Notes: a model not told the origin generated them from the sequence alone. DNA of 64,000 bases from Impatiens glandulifera (GCF_907164915.1 NC_061863.1:46287382-46351381); one strand, 5' to 3'. Shown: positions 20,974-33,117, counted from the first letter of the stretch. Numbers and translations: made by a program.

Positions 20974-22202
20974 TTTCTTATACAGAAATCGGCAGGAAAC
21001 CCTTTGTTCTAAAGATAAAGAAGGATAGGGTAATTAAGAAGGGAGAGAAAGAGGGAGGGAAGGAAGGCAGAAAGTTGTTGATGCTCTGTTCTGTGTGTGA
21101 AAGCTCTGAACCAGAGAAAGCCCAAAAAGCCCACGTAAACTAGGGAAGGGAAACCCCATTATTGTTGTGGGACTGTGTAGAGTCACTAGAGATGAAGATA
21201 ATGAGATTTTTTGGGATGTTGCAGAAGGGCATTTGTGGTAACTGGGTTTCTTTTCTTTTTTATGGTTGTGTATGGTGAGGTTGTTGGGTTGGAGGACATT
21301 AGAGGACACCTCCCATTTCCTGCTTCTATCTTTCTTTCCTTTTTGGTTTTCTTTCTGCTGCTGCTGGTCCAGCTGGGCCATTGGAGAGTGGTTTCTGATT
21401 AAAGGAAGGGTGCGTGGAGTTTCTAGGAGCCTTCTTCTGGTCTGAGGGATCATCAGCCTTCTTTTAGGTACTCATAAATCAACATAGTTCAATTCCGATT
21501 GCTATATGTAGGAGGGTAGAGAAGGACATATGGATGATGATGACGATGAAATGAGACAGGGGAAAGCTGCAGAAAAAACAAAAGAATTTGACTCATGGAT
21601 ACATACTACTGTCAGTCTCCACTATATTCCTGTTTTATTTTATTCTCCTAAATCCCAAAATTTTATTCATTTAAATTTAATCAATTAAAACATAGAAATT
21701 GAAACTCAAAATTCTTAGTACGTGTCTTCAGTTGGTTAGGCCACTAGGTTATTCCAATACTTCTGAAATTTTGAAAATAAATGTATTTTTTAATAGGGTA
21801 CTTAATCATATATTAATTTTAATATTAAAATATTCTTTTCTTTAGTGTAAAACTAATTTAAAAAATAAGTCATGACATCATAATCTTCTCATATCTCAGT
21901 CTTATCTTTTAGATCCGGAAAATTTGATCAAATAATCCTGATAATGGGTTAAATTCGAAAAATGATTCACGCTTATTAAATTTTACAAAAATAACACTTT
22001 TTGACCTACAAAATGTTCACATTACCTTTAATGGATCGTATACCCTCCCAATCGTGAATCTCATTCATTCGCTTCATCTTCTCTCCCCCTTCTCCCTCCC
22101 TCTCCCTAAAACCGTAAACTCTTCAATGAAGTCGCCACGACTCTCTCTCTCTCCCTAAACTCTAATTCTCATCCCCATGACTCTCCCCACCCCCACGACT
22201 CT
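20974..22202. other. 5' region of the unknown gene and intergenic DNA
   Basis: GA/CT-rich sequence next to 20973 (to about 21.1 kb) looks like the 5' UTR and core promoter of the minus-strand gene. Open frames at 21034-21453 and 21211-21402 overlap on opposite strands and are low complexity. A CT-rich block near 22075-22200 has no coding sense. Confidence 0.5.
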
Positions 22203-22300
22203 CCGTTCAAAGCGCTTTCAAGTGAAATTGAATATGTGACATTTTGGTCTCTTAAGTCAAATTTTACCACTAGGTTATCTTGGTGAGGTCATCAGGCTTT
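22203..22300 (-). repeat. Dispersed tRNA-promoter-bearing repeat, copy 2
   Basis: Minus strand: CCTAGTGGTAAAATTTGAC (A-box-like), AAGAGACCAAAATGTCACAT, then TTCAATTTCACTTGAAAGCG and CTTTGAAC. It follows the same order as copy 1 at 15132-15254 with substitutions; the CTAG end seen in copy 1 is not present here. Confidence 0.45.
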
Positions 22301-22416
22301 GTTATGAACATTGTGTTATATACTATAGTTGATAACTCCTAGATTCGAATATTATGCTATGAACAAAGACAGATTTTGCTGTAACATTATGTATTTATCC
22401 TCACGCATATTGTAAT

Positions 22417-22602
22417 TTATTAAACTAAAGAGAGAAAGATTGTATTGAATTGTTATTTTTGGTTACATAGATTATGTCTATTATATAAACATTATAATTG
22501 ACATATAAGAAAACTAAATAATATAATATTGATAATATAATATTGATATTATCATAATTTATAATATTGTGTCTTACAAATATATTATATTATACTTTAA
22601 CA
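22417..22602 (-). repeat. 3' LTR of the non-autonomous element
   Basis: 186 bp, aligning with 24074-24236 through ACTAAAGAGAGAAAGATTG, GTTACATAGATTATGT and the repeated AATATAATATTGATA. Its outer end reads TTATTAAAC instead of TGTCAAAC, a mutated terminus. Confidence 0.75.
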
Positions 22603-23058
22603 TTCTCACTCAAACTCGCGATGCAACAACAATAAACATTGAAAGTTTGACAGTCAAAAAACGAAAACGTGAACAATAAGAAGTTACACATCATTCTTAA
22701 CCTTCTTCTCTTCCTTATCTTCTCTCTTCTGCCCAGCATTGACCATCCACCAAAAAACAACTCTTCTTCGATTCAGACAAACCAAAATCAATCAAACCAA
22801 GTTTCACAAACTCCTCCAAAAAAACAAACTAAAATCAACAGCCCACAACAACCAAACCAAAATTTACAAACTTAGGAAAAAAACCCAAACCAAATTCAAC
22901 TTCATATTCTCAACAACAACCAAAACCAAAACTAATCAAACCAAGTTTCACAAACATAGAAAAACACCAAACCAAATTCAACTCCCTATACTCAACAAAA
23001 TAACCAAAACCAATCAAACAAAGACCAATCAAACCAAGTTTCAAAAAATCACTTCTAA

Positions 23059-23732
23059 CACTAGTAAAAAAGGGCAAATAGCCATTGGTAAAGCAATCGC
23101 TATTCACATCCAAACCAATCTCTAGAAGACTGTAGTGATTGGTCATAAACTAATCACCATCAATCGGCATAGATGTTCTCGTTGTTGCCTTAATTGGCAA
23201 CGGCGATTGGTGAATGTTCACTCGCCATTTCCCTATGGCGATTGGTTAACATACCAATCGCAATTTCCCTTTAGTCTCTGGCGATTGATAAAAGCATTAG
23301 AAACCATGATTCAATGTTTCTTATGTTGTACCTATATATTATGTTTCTTCTCCGATGAAGATAGGTTATCGATTTCATAGAGAAATCTAAGGGTCTTGAG
23401 AAGCCATTTGTCTAAGGGCTTCAAAGAGAAATCGATTCGGAGTAAAGAGAGATAAGTCTTTATCTAATTTTAGGGTTTTAATAAGGAAGAAGCGATTGGT
23501 TTTAAAACCAATCGCTGCTATCATTTTAATTAGCCTTTTAAGAGGTTTATGGCAATTGGTTTTGTAACCAATCGTCTTTATTTCAGCTAGTAGTGATTGG
23601 TCTAATGACCGGTCGCCATTAAGATAATAGTTGCGATTGGATTTTAATACAATCGCAATTAAGACAATAGTAGCAATTTTTGTTAATACCAATCGCTATG
23701 TTTGCTAGCTAATTGCCCTTTTTTTACTAGTG
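23059..23732. mobile_element. CACTA-type MITE nested in the LTR element
   Basis: Starts CACTAGTAAAAAAGGGCAAA and ends CCCTTTTTTTACTAGTG, so the CACTA terminal inverted repeat is clear. A 3-bp TAA target duplication flanks it (23056-23058 and 23733-23735), as expected for CACTA elements. Inside, GCGATTGGT and its complement ACCAATCGC recur at least a dozen times, like the subterminal transposase-binding repeats of En/Spm elements. At 674 bp it has no coding capacity. Confidence 0.85.
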
Positions 23733-24073
23733 TAATTTCCTCTCCTCCAAGACTAATAATAAAACCAACATTCTTCTAAACCAGCTAATTCAACCAAATC
23801 AACTTTCGATCTGTCCAAGTTATCCTCCTCACTTAAGAACAAAACAATCAAACTCATTTCCACCAAGCTACCAAAATCCCCAATCCAACTAGATAAAAAC
23901 AAATCAACTCAAATGAAATCCAAAACCCCAGATAAGCTGCTTAAGACCACCAACAAAAATTAATAATAATAAATTATTACAGCCCTCCATCAATGGCTAA
24001 GGTAACCATTGATGAAGGCAGCGGAAGACTATCACTTGATTGACTCAAGAACGATAACAAGGCTCTGATATCA

Positions 24074-24236
24074 TGTCAAACTAAAGAGAGAAAGATTGTA
24101 TTAAATTATTATTTTTTGTTACATAGATTATGTTTATAATTGACATATAAGAAAACTAAATAATATAATATTGATATTATCACAATTTATAATATTGTAA
24201 TAATTTCTTATAAATATATAATATTATACTCTAACA
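24074..24236 (-). repeat. 5' LTR of the non-autonomous element
   Basis: 163 bp from TGTCAAAC to CTCTAACA, adjoining the primer binding site on its left. It is the promoter-bearing copy in element orientation. Confidence 0.75.
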
Positions 24237-24510
24237 TAATGTTCCTCACACGTATTGAAATATTTATCACGCGTATTGTAATGTTCCTCATGTGTATTGT
24301 AATGTTTCTCACGCGTATTGTAATATCCCTCACGCTTATTGCAATGTTCTTCACACATATTGTAATGTTCCTCACACGTATTGTAATGTTCATCATGCGT
24401 ATTGCAATGTTCCTCATGTGTATTGCAATGTTCCTCATGCGTACTGTATTGTTCCTCATCCGTATTATAAAAATCGTTAGAAACATTATAAAAATCGTGA
24501 GGAATATTAT
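24237..24510. repeat. 21-bp minisatellite interrupted by the LTR element
   Basis: About eleven clear 21-bp units of the form TAATGTTCCTCACGCGTATTG run from 24237 to 24467, followed by two or three decayed ones. One more unit (TATTTATCCTCACGCATATT) lies on the far side of the LTR element near 22391-22411, so the element split the array. The unit length keeps several frames open on both strands; the resulting heptad-repeat proteins are artefacts. Confidence 0.85.
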
Positions 24511-24631
24511 AACATTACAGTAAAGACGAAAAAAATGTCTCATTATTAAGGTTTAGGTATATGATCTTTTGGGTCTTATCGATTGATGTTGCACTGATTT
24601 TGTCCTAAATTGATTCAATAGGTATATAGTG

Positions 24632-24960
24632 TGTTAGGATCGAAGACAATAGTAGAAGGGGATTGAATATTGTTGTTCTACTTTTTACTTAAATGCGATT
24701 TTAATCCTGTTAAGGATTGAAAATCTATTTCTATTCTTGGACAAATCGTAGCAAGCTCTTTAACGGTTTCAAGTGCAAAAAATGCTTGTAGGATTTGAAG
24801 CGGCGGATATAAGAATGAATGAAGCAATGAAAAGACAACACAAGATTTTATGGATGTTCGGAGATAAAAACTCCTACGTCACTCTTCTTCTGTTTTCAGA
24901 ATGATTTTACTAGAAGACTTTGATTTATATAGATGCTACACAAACTCACTCAAATCATAG
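24632..24960. repeat. LTR-like repeat fragment
   Basis: Begins TGTTAGGATCGAAGACAATA and continues AGAAGGGGATTGAATATTG, wording typical of widespread plant LTR-derived repeats. It lies just beyond the 3' end of the copia copy at 25.2-27.7 kb and might be its 3' LTR, but no second LTR exists to compare. Confidence 0.35.
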
Positions 24961-25178
24961 GTCTTAACACTTGCATTTGTGAACTTCTAGCTCTCACACT
25001 ATCTTGTTAAACAGACGACTATTCGTTCAACTTACACAAGTAAAATGATTATCGAATGCTACAAAAGATTATTGTCTCTCAACGTATATCATCTCGTGTA
25101 TGCGTAACGTAGTGATTTTCGAAGAACTGGAAAACTGGAGCAAGAGCTATCAAAGTCAGGAGTTAAGAGATTGATTAC

Positions 25179-27725
25179 TCATAACTTGTTGATGATGCTA
25201 TCAAAGTTTTTTTTATCAAGAGTCTTCGTGAAAATATTATAAAGTTGATATTTTCTAGGTACAAAGGGAGTTTCAATCTCACCGGATTGAACCTTCTCAC
25301 GAACAAAGTGACAATCAACTTCAATGTGCTTGGTGCGCTCATGGAATACTGGATTTGATGCAATATATCTAGTAGCATTGTTGTCGCAATACATTTTTAT
25401 GGTTTGAGCTCAACTCCCAAGTCTTTAAGAATATATTTAATTCAAATGAGTTCTTCGATAGTAGCCGCCATAGCACGATATTCAGCTTCGGCGCTTGAAC
25501 GGGAAACAGTATTTTGCTTCTTACTTCTCCACGTCACTAGATTTCCTCTAACGAATGTACAAAAGCCGGTAGTGAACTTTCTATCAAAGATGTATGCCCA
25601 ATCAGCATCAGTATAACCAATGACGTCAATGCGGTTATTTCGCTTCATCCATATGCCTACTCTAGTAGTAGCTTTAAGATAATGTCGAATCCTGTAAACA
25701 GCAGAAAGGTGTGAAGTTCTTGGAGCATGCATGAATTGACTTACATTGCTAACTTCAAAGGTTATATCGGGACGAGTAACTGTTAAGTAGATAAGTTTAC
25801 CTACAAGTCTTTGATACATATTTATGTAATGAAGAGGTGTACCTTCTTCAGTATTTAATTTAACAGTTGTTTCAATGAGAGTCTTTGTGGGTTTTGTAGC
25901 AAGCTTACCAATTTCTTTTAATAAGTCCAAGACATATTTTCTTTGAGAAAGAAACAAATCTTTCTTAGAATGAGCAATTTCTATCCCAAGGAAATACTTG
26001 AGAGTGTCAAGGTCTTTAATATCAAACTGCTCCTGTAGATACTTTTTAATTTTGAGGATATAACTTGAGTTATTACCTGTTACTATAATATCATCTATAT
26101 ACACAAGTACAATAGTAGTATTATTGACAGTAATTTTAATAAAAAGAGAAGAATCAACAAAACTTTTTCGAAAGTTGTGATAAACAAGGGCACTACTAAA
26201 TTTAGAATACCATGCCTTTGGAGATTGTTTGAGTCCATAAATAGTTTTATTCAACTTACAAACATATTTTGAGTTAAGATTTTCCTTATATCCTTGTGGG
26301 ATACACATATATACTTATTCTTGCAGATCGCCTTGAAGAAAAGAATTTTTTACATCCATTTGATATAAATCTCAATTTTGATTTTCAACAATAGATAATA
26401 ATATCCTTACCATGTTCATTTTTGCTACGGGTGCAAAAGTTTCCTCATAGTCTAATCCATAAGTTTGGGTGTATCCTTTGGCAACAAGTCGGGCTTTATA
26501 TCTTTTAATTTTTCCTAAGCTATCATACTTGATTTTGTATATCCATTTACAACCAACCATTTTCTTATCTTTAGGAAAGAGGGACAAGTGTCCATGTATT
26601 ATTCTTTTTTAGAGCCTCTAATTCGTTATGCATGGAAACACACCAAGTAGGGGTAGACTTGACTTCTTGAAATGTTTTTGGCTCTATTTTATCAATAATT
26701 GTGATAAAAACATGATATTCATTAGAGACATTTTCATTCGATAAGTATTTTTTTTAATAGGATACTTTACCGAATAAAAATGATAATCTTTAAGCTTTTT
26801 CGATGGTTGAACAACCCTTAAGGACCTTCGAATATTGTCATCCCTTGTAGTTGTTTCTGAAATATCTCCGGAGATAGATCCATTGTTACCTTCAGGGGAG
26901 AAGGTGTACTTAGTGTCTCATGAATAGTGTTTGGAATGTCACTTTGAGTTTTATAGTCATTATTTGTGATCGAATCATTGTGACTTTCTTCTTGTGGGAT
27001 ATCACATGGTGTCCCTTTTTATGCTTCTTTATTTTGAGAAGTATTTGAATCGCTATCAGAAAATATATTCCTGCAAGAACAATTCATATTCATGGGCAAT
27101 ACATGATCTTGCCAACCAAACTCATTGAGATCATCACTATTATCCTCCTTATTTTTGTAGTAAAATTCATCTTCATTAAAGATGACATTACAAGAAATAT
27201 AGAGTTTTTTAGAAATAGGATCATAACATTTGTATCCCTTTTGGGTAGTAAAATAATCAAGAAAAATAGCTTTAACTGATTGAGGACTTAATTTATCAGT
27301 ATGGTTTATATGCACATAACATACACAACCAAAGATGCGGAGATGATTAAGGTCACTTTTCTTGTTTTTTAATTTTTCTAAAGGACTCAAATTATTAAGA
27401 ACGCTGCTAGAAATACGATTAATGAGATGAGTAGCAATAAGTAAAAGCATCGGACCAAAATCTTTTTGGAACATTAGATTGAAATAATAGAGAACGAGTA
27501 ACCTCAAGAAGATGACGATTTTTCCTTTCCGCCGTACCATTCTAGGCCAGGGTATGGACACAAGAGATTTGATGCATTATACCTTTTATTTTGAGAAAAG
27601 AGGAAAAAAAATTATTGACATATTCAGTACCGTTGTCAATTCTAAATAATTTTATTGAAGTTTGAAATTTGTTTTCAATAAAAGAAACGAACTCTAAAAA
27701 TTTTGAAAATAGTTCTGATTTATCA
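25179..27725 (-). pseudogene. Copia pol remnant, 5'-truncated at an AT array
   Basis: Minus strand, from the right: end of the integrase core with IDNGTEYVN (~27610-27650), integrase C-terminal part with FGCVCYVHIN (27561-27019), reverse transcriptase start with [20 protein letters not shown] (26587-26372), reverse transcriptase with YGLKQSPKAWY and YIDDIIV (26308 on), and RNase H with DADWA and SSAEAEYRAMA, ending at 25179. Stops and at least two frameshifts break it; several stops replace Trp or Glu codons. Gag, protease and the 5' LTR are missing because the copy ends at the first long AT array. Confidence 0.85.
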
Positions 27726-27835
27726 TGTAGTAAAAAAATTCAGGTGACTTACAAAATTATCTGTGAATGAAACATAATATAAAAATACCTTAAATTGATA
27801 TAAAGATTTACTATGACTTTAGAGTGACTGGTTAA

Positions 27836-27840
<5 letters not shown>

Positions 27841-27924
<84 letters not shown>
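27841..27924. repeat. Long (TA)n microsatellite, array 1
   Basis: 84 bases of uninterrupted TA at the truncated edge of the copia remnant. Confidence 0.98.
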
Positions 27925-27928
<4 letters not shown>

Positions 27929-28019
27929 TAATGATATATACAGCATTTTTGCATATCATTTACAATTTTTTGGAAAGAAAGAGAAAATATTAAAATGAAA
28001 GTGTTGTATAAGGGTGTTG

Positions 28020-28022
<3 letters not shown>

Positions 28023-28087
<65 letters not shown>
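28023..28087. repeat. Long (AT)n microsatellite, array 2
   Basis: 65 bases of uninterrupted AT, ~100 bases after array 1. Open frames of alternating Ile-Tyr across arrays 1 to 3 are artefacts. Confidence 0.98.
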
Positions 28088-28090
<3 letters not shown>

Positions 28091-28195
28091 AATATATATT
28101 ATTTTATTAAATCCTCAAACTTCAATGTTAAAGTGAAAATCTTACAATTAACCAAAATCCAATTCCATTTTATATCAAAAGATTTGACCAACAAT

Positions 28196-28198
<3 letters not shown>

Positions 28199-28272
<74 letters not shown>
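28199..28272. repeat. Long (AT)n microsatellite, array 3
   Basis: 74 bases of uninterrupted AT, ~110 bases after array 2. The spacing between arrays is similar, but the spacers are not obviously homologous. Confidence 0.98.
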
Positions 28273-28276
<4 letters not shown>

Positions 28277-28690
28277 TGTATTAAAAGTAGATTATATCAT
28301 ATGTGGTTGTATTCATTTGATATAAATCATAATATCATTATTTAGAATATGATATGGTCACACAACTTATTTTGAAATCATAATAATACTTTAAATGTTA
28401 TAAATATAATTAATAAATTTGTTAATTAATCATTTAAGGAAAGAATTGATGTTTTGATTGGTTGATATAATGTTTATTTCCAAATAAATAAAGTTAAATA
28501 AATCCAATGTATTTATTGGTAATATATAATAATATATCACATTTACCATTTGTCACTATTGTTATCTTAAATGAATCACTGTAATCTATTATTTGATTAA
28601 TATAATATACAAGGGATTACAAATTAATTAAAGAAACAATTTAATAATATATAAAATATTTGGAAAAGAAAAAGATATTGTAAATATTTC
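28273..28690. other. AT-rich 5' flank of the SRP receptor gene
   Basis: No gene or repeat beyond AT-rich sequence; probably the distal promoter of the downstream gene. Confidence 0.45.
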
Positions 28691-28806
28691 TATATTGAAT
28701 GAAAAAAATGGAGTCTTTCTGTAGATTTTCTTAGCGATTTTTTTTCAGTTTTGTTGTTCTTTTGATTCTCTAACAGAGACTAATCGCGACTCCAATCGAA
28801 GCTCAG

Positions 28807-29268
28807 GTTAGATGGATGATGTTACTTGAACATAATTTTTCATTTTGATTGATGTAAGGCATGATATCACAGTGAATTTCATTGAGATTCTATCAGCCTA
28901 TTAAGTTTGTTGTATTGTTGTTGCTGCATTGATATTTGATTAGATTTCTGGTATTTTCTGTTTTCAAACGCATGTTTTACGATATGCTTGGATCCGGGAT
29001 GGTGAATAAGACTTGAATCACGATCATTTCTTCGTGGGTAACTGTAAATAGTGATATTGAGTTCGATTGAAGTTGCTTTTCCTTGATATTGTAGCAAAAT
29101 AGGCGATTAATCGTAATATTAGCAAATTGATATCAACAGTCAGCATGCATTAGATGTAGCAACCGAAATTTAGCTGTATTTCCGTCTGGAAGTTCATAAC
29201 TTTTCTCCATTTTCACTCCTTTTCTAATGTTATTTTTATTGCTAACTGATAATGAGGGTTTACTGCAG
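28807..29268 (+). other. Probable 5'-UTR intron of the SRP receptor gene
   Basis: A donor (GCTCAG|GTTAGATG) at 28807 and an acceptor (TTTACTGCAG|GG) at 29267-29268 would remove 462 bases of T-rich sequence and place the leader 35 bases before the ATG. Inferred from splice signals only. Confidence 0.5.
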
Positions 29269-29303
29269 GGTAGCTGGGCAGGTATTAGTAAAGACTTAAA
29301 AAA

Positions 29304-32111
29304 ATGTTAGAGGAGTTACTGATCTTCACTAGAGGAGGATTGATCCTCTGGACTTGTAAGGAGCTTGGTAATGCACTTAGAGGTTCACCCATTGACACCT
29401 TGATTAGGTCGTGTCTTTTGGAGGAACGTTCAGGTGCTGCTTCCTACAACTATGATGCTCCTGGTGCTGCATATACTCTCAAATGGACGTTTCACAATGA
29501 ACTTGGCATTGTATTTGTTGCTGTTTATCAGAAGATCTTCCATCTTTTGTATGTTGATGATCTGCTTGCTATGGTGAAGAAAGAGTTCTCGGAGATCTAT
29601 GATCCAAAACAAACTGTCTACAATGATTTTGATGATGTTTTTAGGCAGCTTACTAAAGAGGCTGAGGCGCGGGCAGAAGAAATGAAAAGGTCGAAACAGG
29701 TCAGTAAGCCTGTGAACAACTTGGCAAAGAAGCAAGACAAATTTCAGAAGTCCAGTACTGGAGGTGGTGTTACGAGAAAGGGTGATGGTGAATCCGAAAG
29801 TGATGGTGCTAATGATAAAAGCTTGAGAGTTAAGAAAATGGAAAATGGTCATGCCAATGATAACCATGTCGGAAATGACAAGCTACTTGTTGTTAATAGT
29901 GAAAAGGATGAAAGTTCCAATGATGGAGCTTTCGATGTGAATAAGTTACAGAAGCTAAGACAGAAAGGTAGTAAGAAAACAGATGTTGCAAAGAAGGGCT
30001 CCAAGATAGTGCCAAACAAAAAGTTAACAAAGAATAAGAGAGTTTGGAATGATTCACCTCAAGAGGAAAAGCTGGATTTTACGGAGCAAATGAACGAGAA
30101 TGGAGATGAGAGTATAGCTGTTGTAGCAGCAGATCAAGGTGATAGTATGATGGACAAAGAAGAGACCTTTAGTAGTGACAGTGAGTCAGAAGATGAACCA
30201 GGAAAGGAAAATGTGACTAACTCAAAGAAGAGTGGATGGTTCTCATCCATGTTCCAGAAGTAATACACTTATCCTCTTCTCCATTTTTTGTTTATCAGTT
30301 TTAAGTTTCTCAATCAACTAATTCATAAATGAGGGAAAAATCATAGATAGAATAATTATTGACCCAGACCAGGCATCATTTATTTATATATAGATTCCAG
30401 ATGGGGTTTAATCACTGATTTTTGATCCAGGAACCTTTACATCTTGATCACAATATTACAGTTGCTTTTGATGAGAGCCCAGAATTTTTGGTTTAGTATG
30501 TTTTTCTTATTCTTTTTCCTTCCTTCTTTATCAGTATATCTGGGAAGGCTAACTTGGAGAAGGCTGACCTAGAACCTGCACTGAAAGCTCTTAAGGACAG
30601 GCTCATGACAAAAAATGTGGTATGCTGCAGTTTTCCATCCGCCTATAATCATATAATTGTATATACCCTTTTGTCTGCTACTTAGTATTTCATGATTGGT
30701 TAACCATTTTGTTGACATATGGCTTCTAGGCTGAGGAGATTGCTGAAAAGCTTTGTGAATCTGTTGCAAAGAGTCTGGAAGGTAAAAAGCTCGGTTCATT
30801 CACTAGGATATCGTCAACTGTTCAAGTAAGTATCTCTGTTCTTTTCCTTTCTAAATATATATCACTCATGTCATACTCTTTTTGTAAAAAGCAAACATTG
30901 ATCTTGAATCTATAATTCCAGGCAGCAATGGAAGAAGCCCTTGTCCGTATTTTAACTCCTAAGCGTTCCATCGATATACTGCGAGATGTGCATGCAGCAA
31001 AGGAACACGGGAAACCATATGTTGTTGTCTTTGTTGGAGTCAATGGAGTTGGGAAATCTACCAATCTCGCAAAGGTTTGAACTAGCTGTATCCTTTCTTT
31101 TCGCAAAATCCTATCACAATAAATCAAATGATCCATGTATAAGCCTATTTGGAAACTAGTATTTTGTCACACACTGTCACATTGGAAACAGGCGATAATA
31201 ATTGATTGGTTCTTCTTGGATTGTCAGGTTGCGTACTGGCTATTGCAGCATGATGTGAAGGTGATGATGGCTGCATGTGATACATTCAGATCAGGAGCTG
31301 TTGAACAATTAAGAACTCATGCACGAAGACTCCAGGTAAGTCTCTATCACTCTTCTCAAAAATTTGCAGTGATTTGGTTTCTGTTGTATTCTAACTTGTT
31401 GCTTGTCATTAGATTCCTATATTTGAGAAAGGCTATGAGAAAGACCCTGCAGTTGTAGCTAAGGAAGCAATTCAGGAGGCCTCTCGCGTTGGTTCAGATG
31501 TTGTTCTTGTTGATACCGCCGGTAGAATGCAGGTACATTGTGCCAAATGTCAATCTTTTTCGTCTCAAACTCCTTAATTTTACCAAAAATGATGAATTTT
31601 ACGTTTGCAGGACAATGAACCACTGATGAGAGCACTGTCTAAACTAATCAATCTGAACAATCCTGATCTTGTTCTGTTTGTTGGTGAAGCATTGGTTGGG
31701 AATGATGCAGTAGATCAGTTATCAAAGTTCAATCAGGTTCTCATTTCCTTCCTCTTTATCATCATCAATCATTGCTTTGCCTATTGGATTTTGTTATCCT
31801 CAACTCATTAACTGTTTCTTACAGAAATTAGCAGACCTATCATCTTCGCCTAATCCGAGGTTAATTGACGGGATCCTACTAACTAAGTTTGACACCATTG
31901 ATGATAAGGTATAATAAGTCTGTTAATTTTTTTATTTTTAGAACCTGGTTTAAGTTTGTTATGGGGTAACCTTTTTGTTTTGAAGGTTGGTGCGGCACTG
32001 TCCATGGTTTATGTTTCTGGTGCGCCAGTTATGTTTGTTGGTTGTGGCCAATCTTACACAGATCTGAAGAAACTCAATGTTACATCTATTGTCAAAACAT
32101 TGCTCAAATGA
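29304..32111 (+). CDS. SRPRA: Signal recognition particle receptor subunit alpha
   Basis: Nine coding exons: 29304-30259, 30535-30619, 30730-30825, 30922-31074, 31228-31335, 31413-31532, 31611-31736, 31825-31908 and 31986-32111; all introns GT..AG, sum 617 residues. The ER-bound receptor GTPase docks SRP-ribosome complexes and hands them to the translocon. Residues ~1-125 are the SRX domain that binds the beta subunit. A Lys/Glu/Ser-rich linker (~130-310) precedes the GWFSSMFQ motif. The NG domain follows: P-loop GVNGVGKST at 418-426, [11 protein letters not shown] at 448-458, DTAGRM at 500-505 and TKFD at 568-571. All GTPase motifs are intact and length fits the plant family. The first ATG starts the conserved [12 protein letters not shown]. 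Convergent with the TMN7 gene. Confidence 0.96.
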
Positions 32112-33117
32112 AAGATGAGAGAAATATATACATATGGTTAATTGTCTTTCTTTGTTTTTTGTACTCACAAATCTTGATTTGTTATACAACTTATATACTT
32201 GATCCATTACAGTTGGAGGTGAAATAATTTATTATTTATGAATTAAAGTCTAAATAGATTAATCCAATTTAATTTGTCTTTAAAGTTATATATTTTAAAA
32301 AAATTGAAGGCTTCTTATTAGAGGTAATTGAGATTTCAAATCTCTCTTTTAAACCTTACAATTTGATAAAAATAAATTTATTTTATTTATTTATAAATAT
32401 AATGTAAAATAATAAGTTAACCGTGTTTGAAACCATTAAGAAAAATTCCAAATTTTATATACCATAAGAAACTTCGTCCGAAATTCTAATTGGTTCCTCA
32501 CTAAGGAACCCCAATTTGACAATTCAACCCAAATATTTTTTTAAAACACTGAGTTCCATTTCTCCTTCGGAGTGCAACTTATCACGCGAGTTAAAAACAT
32601 AACCCGCAAACACACTCAATCAATTTAACCAGGTAAACATAATTTATTATCCGACGGACTCATACTCAAGACTTCAAAGAGGTCGAGAATATCTACATAT
32701 TTTTACCACTAGACTAGTAAAGGGGATAACAACACAAATGTTAAACAACACAAACATGTATGTAAATGAGATTAATGATTCGAGTAACTAAATATTACAA
32801 AGTTGAGATTCCAATAAGAGTTTAAAATAAAAACTATTACTAGTAACGCTACTACACCATTGGTGAATGAAGGGGGTATTTAATAAAATCCTTGAAGGCC
32901 ACACAATTTTGCATATACGTGGATGCCTTGTTCTTCTTTAGTGTCTCAATACAAAACATTAGACATATAATGATGATGAACAAATAAAGAAACTAAAGAT
33001 GCTAATACTACCACCCATATTCTGTATTTGACGCATAATGTGTGTTTCTTCTTGTCAAAACAAAATAAGCGTTAAAAAAATAACCTCAACAATAAAACGT
33101 TCCAAACCCGTCCAGGA
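32112..33117. other. Convergent intergenic region (SRPRA / TMN7 3' ends)
   Basis: Both gene ends point here, so it must hold two 3' UTRs. Around 32.5-32.75 kb there is a less AT-rich block with GAGGTCGAGAATATCTACAT and TTTTTACCACTAGACTAGTA, resembling an old tRNA-related repeat in reverse orientation, but no ends can be set. Confidence 0.45.

Larger units (their letters stand above)
22417..24236 (-). mobile_element. Non-autonomous copia-like LTR element (minus strand)
   Basis: Direct repeats at 22417-22602 and 24074-24236 act as LTRs; both end in TAACA, and the right one starts TGTCAAAC. A primer site, minus-strand TGATATCAGAGCC, abuts the right LTR (24060-24073). A purine-rich tract, GAGTTTGAGTGAGAA, abuts the left LTR. 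The ~1.47-kb interior encodes no gag or pol; it has CAAACCAAGTTTCACAAAC-type repeats and a nested CACTA-type MITE (23059-23732). TAAT-containing flanks lie inside a 21-bp minisatellite, supporting true insertion. The left LTR is longer because of small internal duplications. Confidence 0.8.

Noticed and set aside
21034..21453. Frames upstream of the unknown gene on both strands
   Set aside because: Low-complexity GA/CT leader sequence, open by composition.
24208..24543. Overlapping frames rich in MRNITIRVRN-like heptads on both strands
   Set aside because: A direct product of the 21-bp minisatellite; opposite strands are equally open.
27749..28345. Frames of alternating Ile-Tyr
   Set aside because: Translation of pure AT microsatellites.
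30822..31136. Minus-strand frame opposite SRP receptor exons
   Set aside because: Antisense to the conserved GTPase exons.
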